Origin: Alphaproteobacteria bacterium
GTDB taxonomy: Bacteria > Pseudomonadota > Alphaproteobacteria > RF32 > CAG-239
DNA: 59,659 bases
NCBI GenBank assembly: GCA_017470165.1
Contig: JAFUEX010000018.1
Coordinates: forward strand, 1 to 59,659
Direction of reading: 5' to 3'
A model generated the notes under the pieces. That model did not search any database. It worked only from the letters and a program-made list of their open reading frames with translations, and was not told where the DNA came from. Positions 58,385 through 59,659 of the stretch are shown here, piece after piece. The position numbers and the translations under genes are program-made. Each line of letters starts with the position of its first letter. The stretch's first letter is position 1.

Positions 58385-58499
58385 TATTTTTTTGCTTCTT
58401 ATTAAAATTTAAATTGTTGTTGCTTATTATGGGATATTATATACACTAATAAATAATTAATGCCAAGAGTTTTCAGCAGTAAAAGAGGAGATTTTTGCG

Positions 58500-59507
58500 A
58501 TGCCTAAAGATAAGATGACAAAGACGACAACGGAAAAGCAGGCCAAAACGGTAAAAAAAATCGGTAAAAAGGCCGGGTGGACACTGGGGATTTTGGTGTT
58601 ACTGGGGGCAGTGGCGGCAGGATGTTGGCAGAATCGCGAGCAATTGCAAAAATGGCGCGAACAATTGTTCGATAATAAAACAGATGAACAGATAATAGAG
58701 CAAATTAATGCATTGCAGGGGCAATTGACCGCATTGCAATCCGAGTTGCAAAGGGTGGATTATACGGCTAAGAATCCGGATTTGTCCGCGGTGTGGCAAA
58801 AGGTGGATGATATTGAGCATCTCAGCGCCAATACGGTGAAATCTAAGGCGGATGTTGAGGCGCTGATGGGTTTGTTGGTGCGGATGGACGAGGCCGAGGC
58901 CAAACTGCGAGATTTGGCCAAGATAGGTGATGAAGGGGCATTGATTTTAACAGCGGCGGCATTGGTGCGCGATGCCGGTTTGCGCGGTGGTGAATTTGTG
59001 TATGAAGCGGAAGTGTTGGCCGAGGTAGCTAAAGACCATCTGAAGTTGCAGCCGGAGGTGACAAGATTGCAAGAAATAGCCGCCAGCGGAGTGCCCAATG
59101 TTGCCGAGTTGCAGCGGGATTTTATTGCCGCTTATGTGGAGCGGTTTCCGCAAGTTGAAGATGCTCCGCAAGAGGTTGCCGCAAATTGGAAAGATAGGGT
59201 ATATAATCAATTTCGCAAAATTGTGCGGATAAAAAAGGCCGATGATAAAACCACCGAGCGGGATTTGCCGCAGATAAACGAAGAAGAGCGGGCGTGGGAG
59301 GTTATCAAGGATTATGTAATCAGCGGCGAGATTGTGCGGGCAGTAGGGATTGCCGAAAAACCGCTGAACCGTGAATTGTTGGAAAATGAGGGTTTTAGGA
59401 CGTGGCTGCAGCAGGCAAAAATGTATAAAGATTTTTTGGATTGTGTGTCGCGTATTTCGGCTAATGGATTGGCTGTGATGAAAGTGAGGTTTTTAAGTAA
59501 ATCTTAA
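58500..59507 (+). CDS. Mitofilin (Mic60)-like inner-membrane protein
   Basis: Alphaproteobacterial relatives of Mic60 shape the inner membrane and are typically encoded in the heme cluster next to tsaD. The 335-residue product has a basic N-terminus, one transmembrane helix (WTLGILVLLGAVAAGCW, about 27-43), a coiled coil with QLTALQSELQRV, then a helical region and a C-terminal domain ending FLDCVSRISANGLAVMKV. The fold order and locus fit; sequence identity is too low by eye to be sure. hemC and hemD, usually in between, are missing here. Start ATG 58500 with GAGGAG upstream. Confidence 0.6.
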   Translation: MPKDKMTKTTTEKQAKTVKKIGKKAGWTLGILVLLGAVAAGCWQNREQLQKWREQLFDNKTDEQIIEQINALQGQLTALQSELQRVDYTAKNPDLSAVWQKVDDIEHLSANTVKSKADVEALMGLLVRMDEAEAKLRDLAKIGDEGALILTAAALVRDAGLRGGEFVYEAEVLAEVAKDHLKLQPEVTRLQEIAASGVPNVAELQRDFIAAYVERFPQVEDAPQEVAANWKDRVYNQFRKIVRIKKADDKTTERDLPQINEEERAWEVIKDYVISGEIVRAVGIAEKPLNRELLENEGFRTWLQQAKMYKDFLDCVSRISANGLAVMKVRFLSKS

Positions 59508-59619
59508 GAGATTATGGATTATAACCAAAGTCATATTACTAAAGAGAGAATTGTATGAGGGGTGTTTTTGAGCTATAGTAGAGCTATAAAGATAACCCGA
59601 ATTTTTAAGGAGAGGAACG

Positions 59620-59659
59620 ATGACAATGTTTAAGCACACAGATGAGGCCGGCCGTTCAA
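59620..59659 (+). CDS. 5' end of an unidentified gene, cut by the window
   Basis: ATG at 59620 lies behind AAGGAGAGGAA, a strong ribosome site, and 13 codons (starting MTMFKHTDEAG) are open to the window end. Too short to identify. Upstream, GAGCTATA occurs twice (about 59568 and 59580), which may belong to its promoter region. Confidence 0.5.
   Translation, partial: MTMFKHTDEAGRS

Overview
The window reads as a chromosomal segment of an alphaproteobacterium. The strongest indications are a CtrA master regulator with its aspartate at position 51, a FlaF-type flagellar regulator, a YlxR-L7Ae fusion in the rimP-nusA-infB operon, and a mitofilin (Mic60)-like protein divergent from tsaD. A HydG maturase of [FeFe]-hydrogenase and a pyruvate phosphate dikinase point to a fermentative, at least partly anaerobic life. 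Together with the moderate to low GC this suggests (inference) an uncultured host-associated, gut-type lineage rather than a classic free-living one.

Layout. 1-2109: an AT-rich accessory patch beside rpsI. It is bounded by two copies of the rpsI 3' end plus terminator and holds a broken phage MuF-like gene and a secreted Cys-rich protein. 2098-3050: rplM-rpsI (minus). 3316-8954: a complete RND tripartite efflux operon (adaptor, inner-membrane pump, NodT-type outer-membrane factor). 8973-11072: a lipoprotein, a GST-family protein and a periplasmic solute-binding protein (minus). 11173-12440: flaF, tRNA-Leu(CAA), xanthine phosphoribosyltransferase.

12491-18007 is the most unusual part: a low-GC cassette flanked by two same-orientation 31-bp IS-end repeats. 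It has two tail-to-tail operons. The first is an AsnRS catalytic-core paralog plus a SAM methyltransferase. The second is a MetRS-like protein lacking HIGH and KMSKS, an MccF-type S66 serine peptidase with its catalytic triad, and another methyltransferase. The set resembles a small biosynthesis and self-immunity locus for an aminoacyl-nucleotide-like or peptide-nucleotide-like compound; I do not recognise it as a described system.

18272-36644: rpoB-rpoC and then the S10/spc ribosomal clusters from rpsJ to rplO, with rpsL-rpsG-fusA-tuf missing between rpoC and rpsJ and secY and the rest missing after rplO. 36832-37500: a small membrane protein whose promoter has a C9/G9 tract in its spacer, so it may be phase variable. 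37812-40499: ppdK, followed by a long palindrome and a duplicated half copy. 40772-44460: a hypothetical protein, sodB, fliJ-fliI, and divergent ctrA. 44629-54025: hydG, then rimP-nusA-ylxR-infB, then gyrB. 54207-59659: a hypothetical protein, a porin overlapping a regulator with a degenerate receiver, nth-tsaD, a Mic60-like protein, and the first codons of one more gene.

Most of the window is housekeeping. The accessory material sits in the cassette, the rpsI-adjacent patch and two orphan genes without Shine-Dalgarno sequences.
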